Shown here piece by piece: positions 19,404 to 31,520 of a stretch of 64,000 nucleotides of DNA (the stretch's first letter is position 1; each line of letters begins with the position of its first letter). A program made the translations under genes and the position numbers. Origin of the DNA: Poecilobothrus nobilitatus (lineage: Eukaryota; Arthropoda; Insecta; Diptera; Dolichopodidae); NCBI GenBank assembly GCA_947095535.1, contig OX352772.1, positions 109,514,903-109,578,902 on the forward strand. Direction: 5' to 3'. The notes below the pieces were generated by a model. It saw only the letters and a list, made by a program, of their open reading frames with translations, had not been told where the DNA came from and made no database searches.

Positions 19404-21904
19404 ACAAGTAAATGTAACAGTAAGTCGATGCAACCGACTTATTAATACCCTACACCTGAATAATTCGAATTAAATTAACAATCCATAAGTGTTTCTGGCA
19501 GCTGCTTGAACTTCTTCCCTTTTCTGTCTTATTCAACTCGAATTTCAAGAACGTAAAAGAGGCATCCGCTTGGGATATGCTTGACACCCTTGTATAAAAT
19601 TTTAAGTTTCTATCTTAATTATTTTCGGAGATTGGTAGTCCTTGGGATGTTTGTGTCAGCTACCCGAATTGCCACTCAAATTCATCGAATCCATCTCAGG
19701 AACATAAAGAAAACTTGCCAGAACACCATTCTATTAAATTTAAAGGTTCTACTTTTGTTGGTTTTGGAGATATGCTCGTTGCTCTTGTGCTCGTCCGGAA
19801 GTTTCCAAAATACGAACCCATGGTTCAAATTCTTTCAAATGTCAGTTTCCAATTTTACAGAAAAGGAAACATAACAGAACACCTTTGTACTAAAAATAAA
19901 AGTTCTATCTTTGTTGGTTGTGGAGATATACTCGTTTGATCTGGGGCTCGTCCGGAAGCTTCCAAGATTTGAACCCATGGACCAAATCCTCACAAATTTC
20001 AGAAACATAAATCAAACATGAAGGAACACCATTCTGCCTAATTTAAAGGTTATATCTTTGTTGCATTTGGAGATAATATCATTTGCTCTGAGGCTCGTTC
20101 GGAAGCTTTCAAAATCCGAACCCAAGGACCAAATCCTCTCAAATTTCAGAGGCCTAAATCATGCAAGAAAGAACACCATTATGCCAAAAGTAAAGATTAT
20201 ATATTTGTTGTTTTTGGAGATAATCTCATTTGCTCTGGGGCTCGTTCGGAAGCTTCCAAAATCCAAACCCATGGACCACATCCTCTTAAATTTTAGAGAC
20301 ATAAATAAAACTGGAAGAAACATCATTATAAAAAATTTAAAGGTTCTATCTTTATTGGTTTTGGAGATAAACTCGTTTGCTCTGGGGCTCTTTCGGAAGT
20401 TTCCAAAACCCGAACCCATGGACCAAATCTTCTCACATTTCAGAGACTTAAATAAAACATGAAAGAACACCACCCTGCCAAATTTAAAGGTTATATCTTT
20501 GTTGGTTTTAGAGATAATCTCATTTGCTCTGGTGCTCGTTCGGAAGCTTCCAAAACCAAACCCATGGACCAAATCTTCTTAAATTTCAGAGACATAAATC
20601 AAACACGAAAGAACACCATTGTACCAAATTCAAAGGTTCTACCTTTGTTCGTATTGGATATAATCTCATTTGCTCTGCGGCTCGTTCGGAAGCTTCCAAA
20701 ATTCGAATCCACGGTTCAAATTCTTTCAAATTTAAACCCATGGCCAAATCCTCTCAAATTTCAGAGACTTAAATCAAACATGAAAAAACACCATTCGGCC
20801 AAATCTAAAGGTTATATATTTGTTGTTTTTGGAGATAATCTCATTTGCTCTGGGGCTCGTTCGGAAGCTTTCAAAATCCAAACCCATGGACCACATCCTC
20901 TTAAATTTTAGAGACATAAATTAAACTGGAAGAAACATCATTATAAAAAATTTAAAGGTTCTATCTTTATTGGTTTTGGAGATAATCTCGTTTGCTCTGG
21001 GGCTCGTTCGGAAGTTTCCAAAACCCGAACCCATGGACCAAATCTTCTCACATTTCAGAGACTTAAATAAAACATGAAAGAACACCACCCTGCCAAATTT
21101 AAAGGTTATATCTTTGTTGGTTTTGGAGATAATCTCATTTGCTCTGGTGCTCGTTCGGAAGCTTCCAAATGTAAACCCATGGACCAAATTCTTCTAAATT
21201 TCAGAGGCCTAAATCATACATGAAAGAACACCATTCTGCCAAAAGTAAAGGTTATATCTTTATTGGTTTTGGAGATAATCTCATTTGCACTGAGGCTCGT
21301 TCGGAAGCTTCCAAATCCAAAACCCATTGACCAAATCCTCTTAAATTTCAGAGACATAAATCGAACGGGAAGGAACATCATTGTACAAAATTTAAAGGTT
21401 CTATCTTTGTTGGTTTTGGAAATAATCTCATTTGCTCTGGTGCTCGTTCGGAAGCTTCCAAAACCCAAACCCATGGACCAAATCCTCTTAAATTTCAGAG
21501 ACATAAATCGAACGGGAAGAAACATCATTGTACAAAATTTGAAGGTTCTATCTTTGTTGCTTTTGGAGATAATCTCGTTTGCGGAGATTATCTCCAAAAG
21601 CCGGAATCATTCGGAAGCTTCCAGAATCCGAACCCATGGACGGATTTTGTCCAGATTCGAACTTAGCCTTTCTTTCGTAATTAGTAACCTACTATATAAA
21701 TTTCATCAAGATAGCATCATTATTTTTTGAGTTATCGTGCGTACGGACGGACGGACGGACGGACGGACGGACATCGCTAAATCGACTCCGGCGGTGATAC
21801 TGATTCAGAATATATATACATGTCTATACCTAACTCGCTTCCTTTTGGTGGTTACAAACACCATACCAAAGTTAATATACCCTATACTTTAGGTGTAGGG
21901 TATA
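19404..21904 (-). mobile_element. DINE-like element, complete, minus strand
   Basis: Runs from TATACCC (21904, minus strand) to ACTTGT (19404). It contains a GGAC microsatellite with about seven units, roughly thirteen monomers and both subterminal inverted repeats. Its 5' end directly abuts the 3' end of the next element with no spacer. Copy B of it (46789-49281) is 8 bp shorter, explained by two fewer GGAC units. Confidence 0.82.
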
Positions 21905-24858
21905 ACAAGTAAATGTAACAGTAAGTCGATGCAACCGACTTATTAATACCCTACACCTGAATAATTCGAATTAAATTAACAATCCATAAGTGTTTTTGGC
22001 AGTGCTTGAACTTCTTCCCTTTTCTGTCTTATTCAATTCGAATTTCAAGAACGTAAAAGAGGCATCCGCTTGGGATATTCTTGACACCCACCCCTTGTAT
22101 AAAATTTTAAGTTTCTATCTTAATTATTTTCGAAGATTGGTAGTCCTTGGGATGTTTGTGTCAGCTACCCGAATTGCCACTCCAATTCATCGAATCCATC
22201 TCAGGAACATAAAGAAAACTTGCCAGAACACCATTCTATTAAATTTAAAGGTTCTACTTTTGTTGGTTTTGGAGATATGCTCGTTGCTCTTGTGCTCGTC
22301 CGGAAGTTTCCAAAATACGAACCCATGGTTCAAATTCTTTCAAATATCAGTTTCCAATTTTACAGAAAAGGAAACATAACAGAACACCTTTGTACTAAAA
22401 ATAAAAGTTCTATCTTTGTTGGTTGTGGAGATATACTCGTTTGATCTGGGGCTTGTCCGGAAGCTTTCAAGATTTGAACCCATGGACCAAATCCTCACAA
22501 ATTTCAGAAACATAAATCAAACATGAAGGAACACCATTCTGCCTAATTTAAAGGTTATATCTTTGTTGCATTTGGAGATAATATCATTTGCTCTGAGGCT
22601 CGTTCGGAAGCTTTCAAAATCCGAACCCAAGGACCAAATCCTCTCAAATTTCAGAGGCCTAAATCATACATGAAAGAACACCATTATGCCAAAAGTAAAG
22701 GTTATATATTTGTTGTTTTTGGAGATAATCTCATTTGCTCTGGGGCTCGTTCGGATGCTTCCAAAATCCAAACCCATGGACCACATCCTCTTAAATTTTA
22801 GAGACATAAATCAAACTGGAAGAAACATCATTATAAAAAATTTAAAGGTTCTATCTTTATTGGTTTTGGAGATAATCTCGTTTGCTCTGGGGCTCGTTCG
22901 GAAGTTTCCAAAACCCGAACCCATGGACCAAATCTTCTCACATTTCAGAGACCTAAATAAAACATGAAAGAACACCACCCTGCCAAATTTAAAGGTTATA
23001 TCTTTGTTGGTTTTGGAGATAATCTCATTTGCTCTGGTGCTCGTTCGGAAGCTTCCAAAACCAAACCCATGGACCAAATCCTCTTAAATTTCAGAGACAT
23101 AAATCAAACACGAAAGAACACCATTGTACCAAATTCAAAGGTTCTACCTTTTTTCGCATTGGATATAATCTCATTTGCTCTGCGGCTCGTTGGGAAGCTT
23201 CCAAAATTCGAATCCACGGTTCAAATTCTTTCAAATTTAAACCCATGGCCAAATCCTCTCAAATTTCAGAGACTTAAATCAAACATGAAAAAACACCATT
23301 CGGCCAAATTTAAAGGTTATATATATTTGTTGTTTTTGGAGATAATCTCATTTGCTCTGGGGCTCGTTCGGAAGCTTCCAAAATCCAAACCCATGGACCA
23401 CATGCTCTTAAATTTTAGAGACATAAATCAAACTGGAAGAAACATCATTATAAAAAATTTAAAGGTTCTATCTTTATTGGTTTTGGAGATAATCTCGTTT
23501 GCTCTGGGGCTCGTTCGGAAGTTTCCAAAAGCCGAACCCATGGACCAAATCTTCTCACATTTCAGAGACTTAAATAAAACATGAAAGAACACCACCCTGC
23601 CAAATTTAAAGGTTATATCTTTGTTGGTTTTGGAGATAATCTCATTTGCTCTAGTGCTCGTTCGGAAGCTTCCAAATCCAAACCCATGGACCAAATCCTC
23701 TCAAATTTCAGAGGCCTAAATCATACATGAAAGAACACCATTCTGCCAAAAGTAAAGGTTATATCTTTATTGGTTTTGGAGATAATCTCATTTGCTTTGG
23801 GGCTCGTTCGGAAGCTTTCAAATCCAAACCCATGGACCAAATCCTCTTAAATTTCAGAGACATAAATCGAACGGGAAGGAACACCACCCTGCCAAATTTA
23901 AAGGTTATATCTTTGTTGGTTTTGGAGATAATCTCATTTGCTCTGGTGCTCGTTCGGAAGCTTCCAAATCCAAACCCATGGACCAAATCCTCTTAAATTT
24001 CAGAGGCCTAAATCATACATGAAAGAACACCACCCTGCCAAATTTAAAGGTTATATCTTTGTTGGTTTTGGAGATAATCTCATTTGCTCTGGTGCTCGTT
24101 CGGAAGCTTCCAAATCCAAACCCATGGACCAAATCCTCTTAAATTTCAGAGGCCTAAATCATACATGAAAGAACACCATTCTGCCAAAAGTAAAGGTTCT
24201 ATCTTTATTGGTTTTGGAGATAATCTCGTTTGCTCTGGGGCTCGTTCGGAAGTTTCCAAAAGCCGAACCCATGGACCAAATCTTCTCACATTTCAGAGAC
24301 TTAAATAAAACATGAAAGAACACCACCCTGCCAAATTTAAAGGTTCTATCTTTGTTGGTTTTGGAGATAATCTCATTTGCTCTGGTGCTCGTTCGGAAGC
24401 TTCCAAAACCCAAACCCATGGACCAAATCCTCTTAAATTTCAGAGACATAAATCGAACGGGAAGAAACATTATTGTACAAAATTTGAAGGTTCTATCTTT
24501 GTTGCTTTTGGAGATAATCTCGTTTGCGGAGATTATCTCCAAAAGCCCGGAATCATTCGGAAGCTTCCAGAATCCGAACCCATGGACGGATTTTGTCCAG
24601 ATTCGAACTTAGCCTTTCTTTCGTAATTAGTAACCTACAATATAAATTTCATCAAGATAGCATCATTATTTTTTGAGTTATCGTACGTATGGACGGACGG
24701 ACGGACGGACGGACGGACGGACGGACATCGCTAAATCGACTCCGGCGGTGATCCTGATTCAGAATATATATACATGTCTATACCTAACTCGCTTCCTTTT
24801 GGTGGTTACAAACACCATACCAAAGTTAATATACCCTATACTTTAGGTGTAGGGTATA
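21905..24858 (-). mobile_element. DINE-like element, complete, minus strand, longest copy
   Basis: 2954 bp with both ends (3' ACTTGT at 21905, 5' TATACCC at 24858), an expanded GGAC microsatellite (about eight units near 24690-24725) and about sixteen monomers. It has no counterpart after copy B, so it is outside the segmental duplication. Monomers around 23690-23990 closely match the two monomers that are extra in copy B at about 43066-43357. Confidence 0.82.
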
Positions 24859-25158
24859 AAAAAGTAAAATGTAATACTGGAAGAAAAATAAAAACGAATA
24901 GAAAAAAATACAACAAACGCATAACTATAAACTTATATTTTTAAATTTTGCCTCCAGCTTTTATATTAATTTCACAGACTTTAAAACTTATATATACTTA
25001 TATTTATATATATTTGACATATTGAAATAAACTTCTTCAAAGAAATCTCAATTGTAACAATATAGTTTAGAAAATTACAGAAAAATTTGCTATTAAAAAT
25101 TTATTTTCTACTTTTTAGTTCAAAAAAGCTGTTTTTTAAAAATTTTTTTTTATTTATT
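24859..25158. other. AT-rich spacer
   Basis: A- and T-rich sequence with short poly(A) and poly(T) runs, and no motif that I recognise. It lies between the longest DINE element and the C-terminal end of the decayed minus-strand coding fragment. Confidence 0.6.
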
Positions 25159-25790
25159 TTATTTAGGACTTAATCCGTGCTCAGCAAGTTCAATTTGATG
25201 TAAACTTAATGGGTGTCTCTTACCCTTTTTAAGTATTGACTTAAATTCCACATTTTCTGACTCAAATTTATATGTTTCTATTACTTTTATTTCACAGTCA
25301 AAATAATTTTTGGTATTCTTTATTTTTCTATTATTATTCTTTTCATTTTTTGTAACGCGGCTAATTTGTTATAAGAATTAACTAATCCTTCAATATCATA
25401 TAGCAATCTTGACCAAGTACCATGACTTTGCCATGCTTTCTAAATATGTTATGATACTTGGTCATTGTCATTATTACCGGAAATTTTTTGATATCTTTCT
25501 CGGGAGATTACTCCCGAAAACCCTATCTGCAGGGAGAAAACTGTGTCCTCTAACTGGGAAAAAAAGTTTTATTTCAGTTACACGTGTAGGAGAATTATTT
25601 TGCAACCAATATGTCAACAAATGCAGAATGTGGCTGTTCTTGTTTTGACCGCCACATCTATCGCAAAAGAAACGAAGCGTTGTTATTCCAAAAGGTATAC
25701 TCAATCTACTCAAGAATGTATATACAGCAGAACCTATTTCTACAGCTCCTTTCTTTTCTAATTTCTTTCATATGTGAACGTGAAAAATAA
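25159..25790 (-). pseudogene. Decayed DUF7869-like protein, C-terminal part
   Basis: Minus-strand translation gives KGAVEIGSAVYTFLSRLSIP, then DRCGGQNKNSHILHLLTYWL and PVRGHSFLPADRVFG in one frame. After frameshifts come YHNIFRKHGKVMVLGQD and YDIEGLVNSYNKLAALQK, and a C-terminus KRHPLSLHQIELAEHGLSPK before TAA at 25159-25161. The CGGQN and GHSFLPxDRxFG motifs are ones I associate with a large arthropod family of unknown function (DUF7869), often found in transposon-like proteins. At least two frameshifts make it inactive. It is outside the duplication and is the only fragment here not clearly from a retroelement or Helitron. Confidence 0.55.
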
Positions 25791-26153
25791 TTCATAGTTC
25801 ACTTACTTGTTCGTTTTATTTACATTATTATTCTTATTTCAAGAAATTTTTAACGGTAAATAACAGCAGTAACGGCGGTCCAAAAGTATGGATATCGCAA
25901 TATCGGTTAACTATGAACATAGTTCCCATACCAATTGTATCGAATCCTACATCCCAACATCTGTTAATGTATTATAACATTATAATCTACTAGATACAAA
26001 TAAATTAAAAACTCTCAGTAAGTTTTCATCAAAAGGAATTATTTCCTAAGCAAAAATAATTTTTCAAATTAAAATTTTGTGAAAAAAGAGGTATTTCCAA
26101 TATAATCCAAAATATTCTGTTGGAAATATCCCTTTTTGATCAAAATGTCTATT
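25791..26153. other. Spacer without recognisable features
   Basis: Moderately AT-rich single-copy-looking sequence. I see no open frame, repeat or element end in it. It ends where the second DINE-like family begins. Confidence 0.5.
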
Positions 26154-27110
26154 TATACCCGTACGATAGGATCGGGTATAATAAAATTACTCCTCCGTTT
26201 GTAACACCTCGAAATAAGCGAGCTAGATATACCTTCAAAGGTATGGATCGGATCAGAAAAAAATTCTAAGGCTTTTGAGCCATGTCCGTCCGTCCGTCCG
26301 TCCGTCAGCACGCTAACTCAAAAACTAAGAAAGCTAGAATCTTGAAATTTACAGAAAATATTCTTGGAGTAATTTGTAGGTTCCCTATTTTTTTTGGTTG
26401 AGTTTGGACCAAAACTTAGGGTAGCTCTCCAACACCTAACTTTTAGATCCCGACATTTTTCTGGAATAGAGGTATGAAATTTTAACTGCTGATAGATCTC
26501 ACAAAAATATTAATTTTATTTTTTATAACTTTTTTTCGTAGCCCCACCCGTTACGGAGCTACAGCTCCCTAAAGGTTCAAAAAAGCTCTATATTTAAATT
26601 GTTATAGCACAAGTTGTATAAGGTATATCTTCATTTTGAAAACGCCAAACGATTACTACTTTCATTAGCTTTAAAAGTGTATATACAATAAATATATATT
26701 TGTGGCATACGGTGTCTTAATTTACCGTTATGCGAAACTCAAATTTTGCAAAATCCTTTAACCCTTCTATCTTCTAAACGGTTAAAGTTGGAAACTTGAA
26801 ATTTTGACAGAAGTTAGATCTTACTTGAAAATAAGTATGAGTCATTTCAGAAATTTTTTTTGTATCACTCCCCGTTTAGGAGCTGTAAGGAGTAAAAAAC
26901 TGAAAATTTGCTATTTTTAAACACCTGTAACTTGAACACCTGTTAAAATTTTTTTAAAGTAATACACAAAAATTAAAGCTTCAATATTATACTCTTATTT
27001 CTGTTAACAACTTTATTTAATAATATATGGTTACTTCATAATTGACGAAAGAGTTACTTGATTTTTTCAAATTTTCTAACAAATTTCTTTAACGAATTTT
27101 TTCCATTTTG
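26154..27110 (+). mobile_element. Second DINE-like family, 5' part, plus strand
   Basis: Starts TATACCCGTACGATAGGATC followed by the inner inverted GGGTATAATA, then a TTTGTAACACCTC segment, GATCGGATCAG and a GTCC microsatellite (26285-26304), and then about 800 bp of AT-rich body with GTTACGGAGCTACAGCTCC. The plan matches DINE-1-type 5' ends but the sequence differs from the first family. Homology to 54978-55909 (inverted) stops at about 27110, just where segmental copy B begins. No 3' end or minisatellite is present. Confidence 0.65.
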
Positions 27111-27112
27111 TT

Positions 27113-28887
27113 TCCTGAGTCGATTTAACGATGTCCGTCCGTCCGTCCGTTCGCACGATAACTGAAAAACTAATAAAGCTATCTTGATGAAATTTATATA
27201 GTAGGTTACTAATTACGAAAGGAAGGCTAAGTTCGAATCTGGACAAAATCGGTCCGTGGGTTCGGATTCTGGAAGCTTCCGAACGAGCACCAGAGCAAAT
27301 GGGATTATCTCCAAAACCAATAAAGATATAACTTTCAAATTTGACAAAGTGGTGTTCTTTCATGTTTTATTTAAGTCTCTAAAATTTGAGAGAATGTGGT
27401 CAATGGGTTCGGATTTTGGAAGCTTCCGAACGAGCCCCAGAGCAAACGAGATTATCTCCAAAATCAACAAAGATAGAACTTTTAAATTTTGTACAATGAT
27501 GTTCCTGCCCGTTCGATTTATGTCCCTGAAATTTAAGAGGATTTGGTTCATGGGTTTGGATTTTGGAAGCTTCCGAACGAGCACCAGAGCAAATGGGATT
27601 ATCTCCAAAACCAATAAAGATATAACCTTCAAATTTGACAGAGTGGTGTTGTTTCATGTTTTATTTAAGTCTCTAAAATTTAAGAGGATTTGGTCCATGG
27701 GTTCGGATTTTGGAAGCTTCCGAACGAGCCCCAGAGCAAATGAGATTATTTCCAAAACCAACTAAGATATAACCTTTAATTTTGGCAGAGTGGTGTTCTT
27801 TCATGTTTTATTTAAGTCTCTGAAATTTGAGAGGATTTGGTTCAAGGGTTCGTATCTTGGAAGCTTCCGAACGATCCCCAAACGAGTATATCTCCATAAC
27901 CAACAAAGATAGAACCTTTATTTTTAGTACAAGAGTGTGCTGTTATGTTTCCTTTTCTATAAAATTGGAAACTGACATTTGAAAGAATTTGAACCATGGA
28001 TTCGTATATTGGGAGCTGCCGAACGAACCCCAGAGCAAACGAGATTATCTGCAAAACCAACTAAGATATAACCTTTAAATTCGGCAGAATAGTATTCTTT
28101 CATGTTTGATTTAGGTCTCTGAAATTTGAGAGCATTTGGCCCATGGGTTCGGATTTTGGAAGCTTCTGAACGAGGCCCAGAGCAAACGAGATTATCTCCG
28201 AAATCAACAAATATAGAACTTTTAAATTATGTACAATGATGTTCCTTCCCGTTCGATTTATGTCTCTGAAATTTAAGAGGATTTGGTTCATGGGTTTGGA
28301 TTTTGGAAGCTTCCAAACGAGCCGCAACAACAAAGATATAACCTTTAAATGCGACAGAATGGTGTTCTTTCATGTTTGATTTGGGTCTCTGAAATTTGAG
28401 AGGATTTGGTCCTTGGGTTCGGATTTTGATAGCTTCCGAACGAGCCTCAGAGCAAATGATATTATCTCCAAAAGCAACAAAGATATAACTTTTAAATTAG
28501 GCAGAATGGTGTTCCTTCATGTTTGATTTATGTTTCTGAAATTTGTGAGGATTTGGTCCATGGGTTGAAATCTGGGAAGCTTCCAGACGAGCTTCTTAGC
28601 AAACGAGTATATCTCCACAACCAACAAAGATAGAACTTTTATTTTTAGTACAAAGGTGTTCTGTTATGTTTCCTTTTCTGTAAAATTGGAAACTGACATT
28701 TGAAAGAATTTGAACCATGGGTTCGTATTTTGGAAACTTCCGGACGAGCACAAGAGCAACGAGCATATCTCCAAAACCAACAAAAGTAGAAACTTTAAAT
28801 TTAGTACAATGATTAAATTAATTAGAATTATTCAGGTGTAGGGTATTAATAAGTCGGTTGCATCGACTTACTGTTACATTTACTTGT
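27113..28887 (+). mobile_element. DINE-like element, 5'-truncated by the duplication breakpoint
   Basis: Copy B of 24-1910. It lacks the TATACCC end and begins at CCTGAGTCG. The microsatellite, about ten 147-bp monomers, the 3' inverted repeat and the stem-loop are intact, ending at ACTTGT (28887). Confidence 0.85.
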
Positions 28888-28965
28888 TTTTTATTACATT
28901 AGTTCATAAGAATGTATCATTGTTATTGCTGTATGAATACAATTTAGAGTAAATAAGATTCTTTT

Positions 28966-29238
28966 TTATAAAAATACCACCACCACTACATCAGACCGGC
29001 TGCAATAAATAGAGTTATAATTGTTTAATTGAAAGTAAATTTCTTCCTCTCGCATTAAGCAGATTTCTGTGACACAAATAATATCAATATTAGACTTTAG
29101 TGATTCTAAGAGTATTTCAATTTCATCAATTTTATTTCTGATGTAGCGTGAATTAAAATATAGAATGGTAAGTAAATTTGATTGTACTTGTATTGTAGTG
29201 AATATTACAAGATTTAAAAAGGAAAAGGTTATGTTCAT
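28966..29238 (-). pseudogene. LINE ORF2 endonuclease start, copy B
   Basis: Same 90-residue frame as 1989-2261, identical in translation, again starting with an ATG that overlaps the ORF1 stop (TAATG). The identical truncation point shows that the truncation predates the duplication. Confidence 0.7.
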
Positions 29239-29799
29239 TATTTATAGTATTCATTTAAAATATCAATATTTTTTACATGTAAAACTCTACTACTTGAATT
29301 ATTACGAATAAAAACCTTTCCTTCTTTAACCCAAACATAATTGATCATTTTTTCCCTTTTCATATCTCTATAATATTAAAAAATATAATAATTTGATAAA
29401 CATTCATTGATATAAACAAGTTATTTACTACTGTCAGTAAATATCATTCCAGTGTTTAAGAAAACCTTTTCTTTTTTTTGTGCATTCCATCTAGACATCA
29501 GATTAACTTTCGAACCTTCTTACAAAAATTCAATTATGATTGTGGGAAGCCTAGAAGAAATTATTAGAACTATTTCTGAAAACTTCTTTAATAGAATTTA
29601 TATCCGTGTCTAATTTAAAATATTTCAGAACATTTCTAGCAATTGGGGTTAGATTTTCACTATCCAAAATGGGAATGGCACATATTTTAATTGAATTTTT
29701 TAATGTGTCTTGCTTATTTTTATGCACCTTAACTTCCACAACACTTAATTTGGATTTTAAAATATTAATTTCATTATTTAATTTAATATTATCTGCCAT
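29238..29799 (-). pseudogene. LINE ORF1 fragment, copy B
   Basis: Counterpart of 2261-2822 with the same coiled coil, NSIKICAIP motif, internal stop and C-terminal YVWVKEGK segment. No further intactness relative to copy A. Confidence 0.65.
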
Positions 29800-29856
29800 T
29801 AATTTATTAATAATCGTTTTATAATTACATTAATTAACATTACTAATTCCAGAACA

Positions 29857-30342
29857 TATTAACATTACCAATTGCAGACGATTTAATACAGCATTATTGG
29901 CTAACCCAATTGTTTCGATATGTTCCTTTAAATTTATTAAAAGTTTTTTAACACAACAAATGCAGGCTTGGTGAGCTATTAAAAATCCAACAAGAACTAT
30001 TTTTCTTTACCAGTAAAAAAATTTTATTTATTAGTGCAAACGCATAAGAATTTGTATTACCTTTTTCACAACTTTTTTCAAAATTTGATTTTTTATTTTT
30101 ATCTACGTTTCTGTTAATCTTAATTCTACAATTATTTACGTAGTGATCTTGCTCACCGCACGCGTAACATATTCTATTATTTGGATTTCTAACATCTGTA
30201 TTATTTTATTGGCTTGCATTTTTCAGACTATTTTCACCTCTATTTATATGATTTTTATAATTTTGTTGTTTTATTTCGAATACTGTTTTTTCTAGTCCTA
30301 TTTTAGTGACTTCCTTTCTATCAGCTTTATTAATATTTTTAT
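29857..30342 (-). pseudogene. Copia-like gag/protease fragment, copy B
   Basis: Counterpart of 2880-3345. Around 30273 it keeps about 20 nt (GTTTTATTTCGAATACTGTT region) that copy A lacks, so copy A suffered a small deletion there. The zinc knuckle and the WIFNSS motif are unchanged. Confidence 0.45.
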
Positions 30343-30362
30343 TCAGCTTTATTCAGCTTTAT

Positions 30363-30456
30363 TATACCCTACACCTAAAGTATAGGGTATATTACTATGG
30401 TATTATAGGGTATATTACTAACCATCAAAAGGAAGCGAGCTAGATATGGACATGTA
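30363..30456 (+). mobile_element. DINE-like 5' end fragment, copy B, locally rearranged
   Basis: TATACCCTACACCT and the inner hairpin are present. The next segment reads ATTACTATGGTATTATAGGG and repeats TAGGGTATATTACTA, replacing the TGGTGTTTGTAACC part found in copy A, before resuming at AAAAGGAAGCGAGC. The LINE junction after GACATGTA is identical to copy A. Confidence 0.7.
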
Positions 30457-30807
30457 TTCATTTCATTTATTCATTTTATTTATTCATTCTTTATCTCAAA
30501 TGAGCCCAATCGCTCGCACAGAGTATATAACTTCTTAATTCTAATATAATAATAGTTCAATTTTTAATTCAGTGCAACATACAAAAAAACATATTGGGTA
30601 AATATTACTTAATTTAAGACATTCATATCAATCAATAACATAAAATTAGAAGAAAAACACAAAAAAAATGTATGTATATGTGTAGATATATAATAACAAC
30701 AAATATTAAAATTGAGAAAAAATAATATATACAGCAAAATAACAAGACAAGTAGCTATACAAGTAGCAAGACAAGTGTTTTTTTTTTTTTTCTCTTTGCT
30801 TACTAAT

Positions 30808-31520
30808 TTAGATTATTTCTTGAAGAAAGTGCTCATTAACAGTTTTTTTAAATTCGAATGCATTATTTATATTTTTAAGTTCAGTAGGTAATTCATTAAA
30901 ATATTGAAATCTTAAATTATATATTGTGTCATATCCATTAAATCTTGCCTTTGACGAAACAATTCTAATGTTTGCAGCTCTTCTGGTTTCATAATTATGT
31001 ATATTATTGTTCAATATTAACCTTGTATTTGTATTTATACTATTTGATTGCATATTGTGTATATGAGTTACCAACCTACATTTTGTGAGTATGTGTAGCG
31101 GTAGAATCTTATGTTTACAGTGAATATTGCTAGTTGCTGCTCTTTTTCTATACCCATATAAATTTTTTATAGCTTTATTCTGAAGCTTTTGCAGTTGGTT
31201 AAGGTCCTTCTTATATGCATTACCCCAAATATGTATTGAGAACGCAATTGAACTTTGAAGCAGTTCAAAAACAGTCCCCTTTTCTGTGGTATGGCACTCT
31301 TTTACTTATTGGCTTGAATATGCCAGCAATTTTCCTGGCTTTTTTTTAGCTGTATGTTAATCTGGTCACTCCATTTTAATTCAATGTCTATTACTACACC
31401 TAGGTACTTATAGCTAGGAACCATTTCTCAGAATAATGTCTGACGGTTTTTTCTTGAAAAACACATATTTAGTTTTAATGATGTTCACCGAACATATAGG
31501 GTTTACCATTTAGTTTTATG
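30808..31520 (-). pseudogene. LINE ORF2 thumb and C-terminal region, copy B
   Basis: Counterpart of 3807-4520. The C-terminal 88-residue frame is identical in translation. A T-run near 31280 is one base shorter than in copy A. Confidence 0.7.

Larger units (their letters stand above)
136..21904. repeat. Segmental duplication, copy A
   Basis: This block recurs in the same order and orientation at 27113-49281. The offset drifts in steps: 26977 at the start, 26993-26994 through the provirus, 26960 near 15 kb, 27252 near 16.4 kb and 27385 from 19 kb on. Each step corresponds to a visible small indel or to a gained or lost minisatellite monomer. Copies of gag, env and the LINE fragments differ at only a few positions. 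Confidence 0.93.

Noticed and set aside
24690..24725. GGAC repeat as a telomere-like or fragile-site repeat
   Set aside because: It is the usual short GTCC/GGAC microsatellite of DINE-1-type 5' ends, four to eight units long, and is found in every copy that retains that part.
25409..25648. Plus-strand frame opposite the DUF7869-like fragment
   Set aside because: Shadow of the minus-strand coding fragment, which carries the recognisable motifs.
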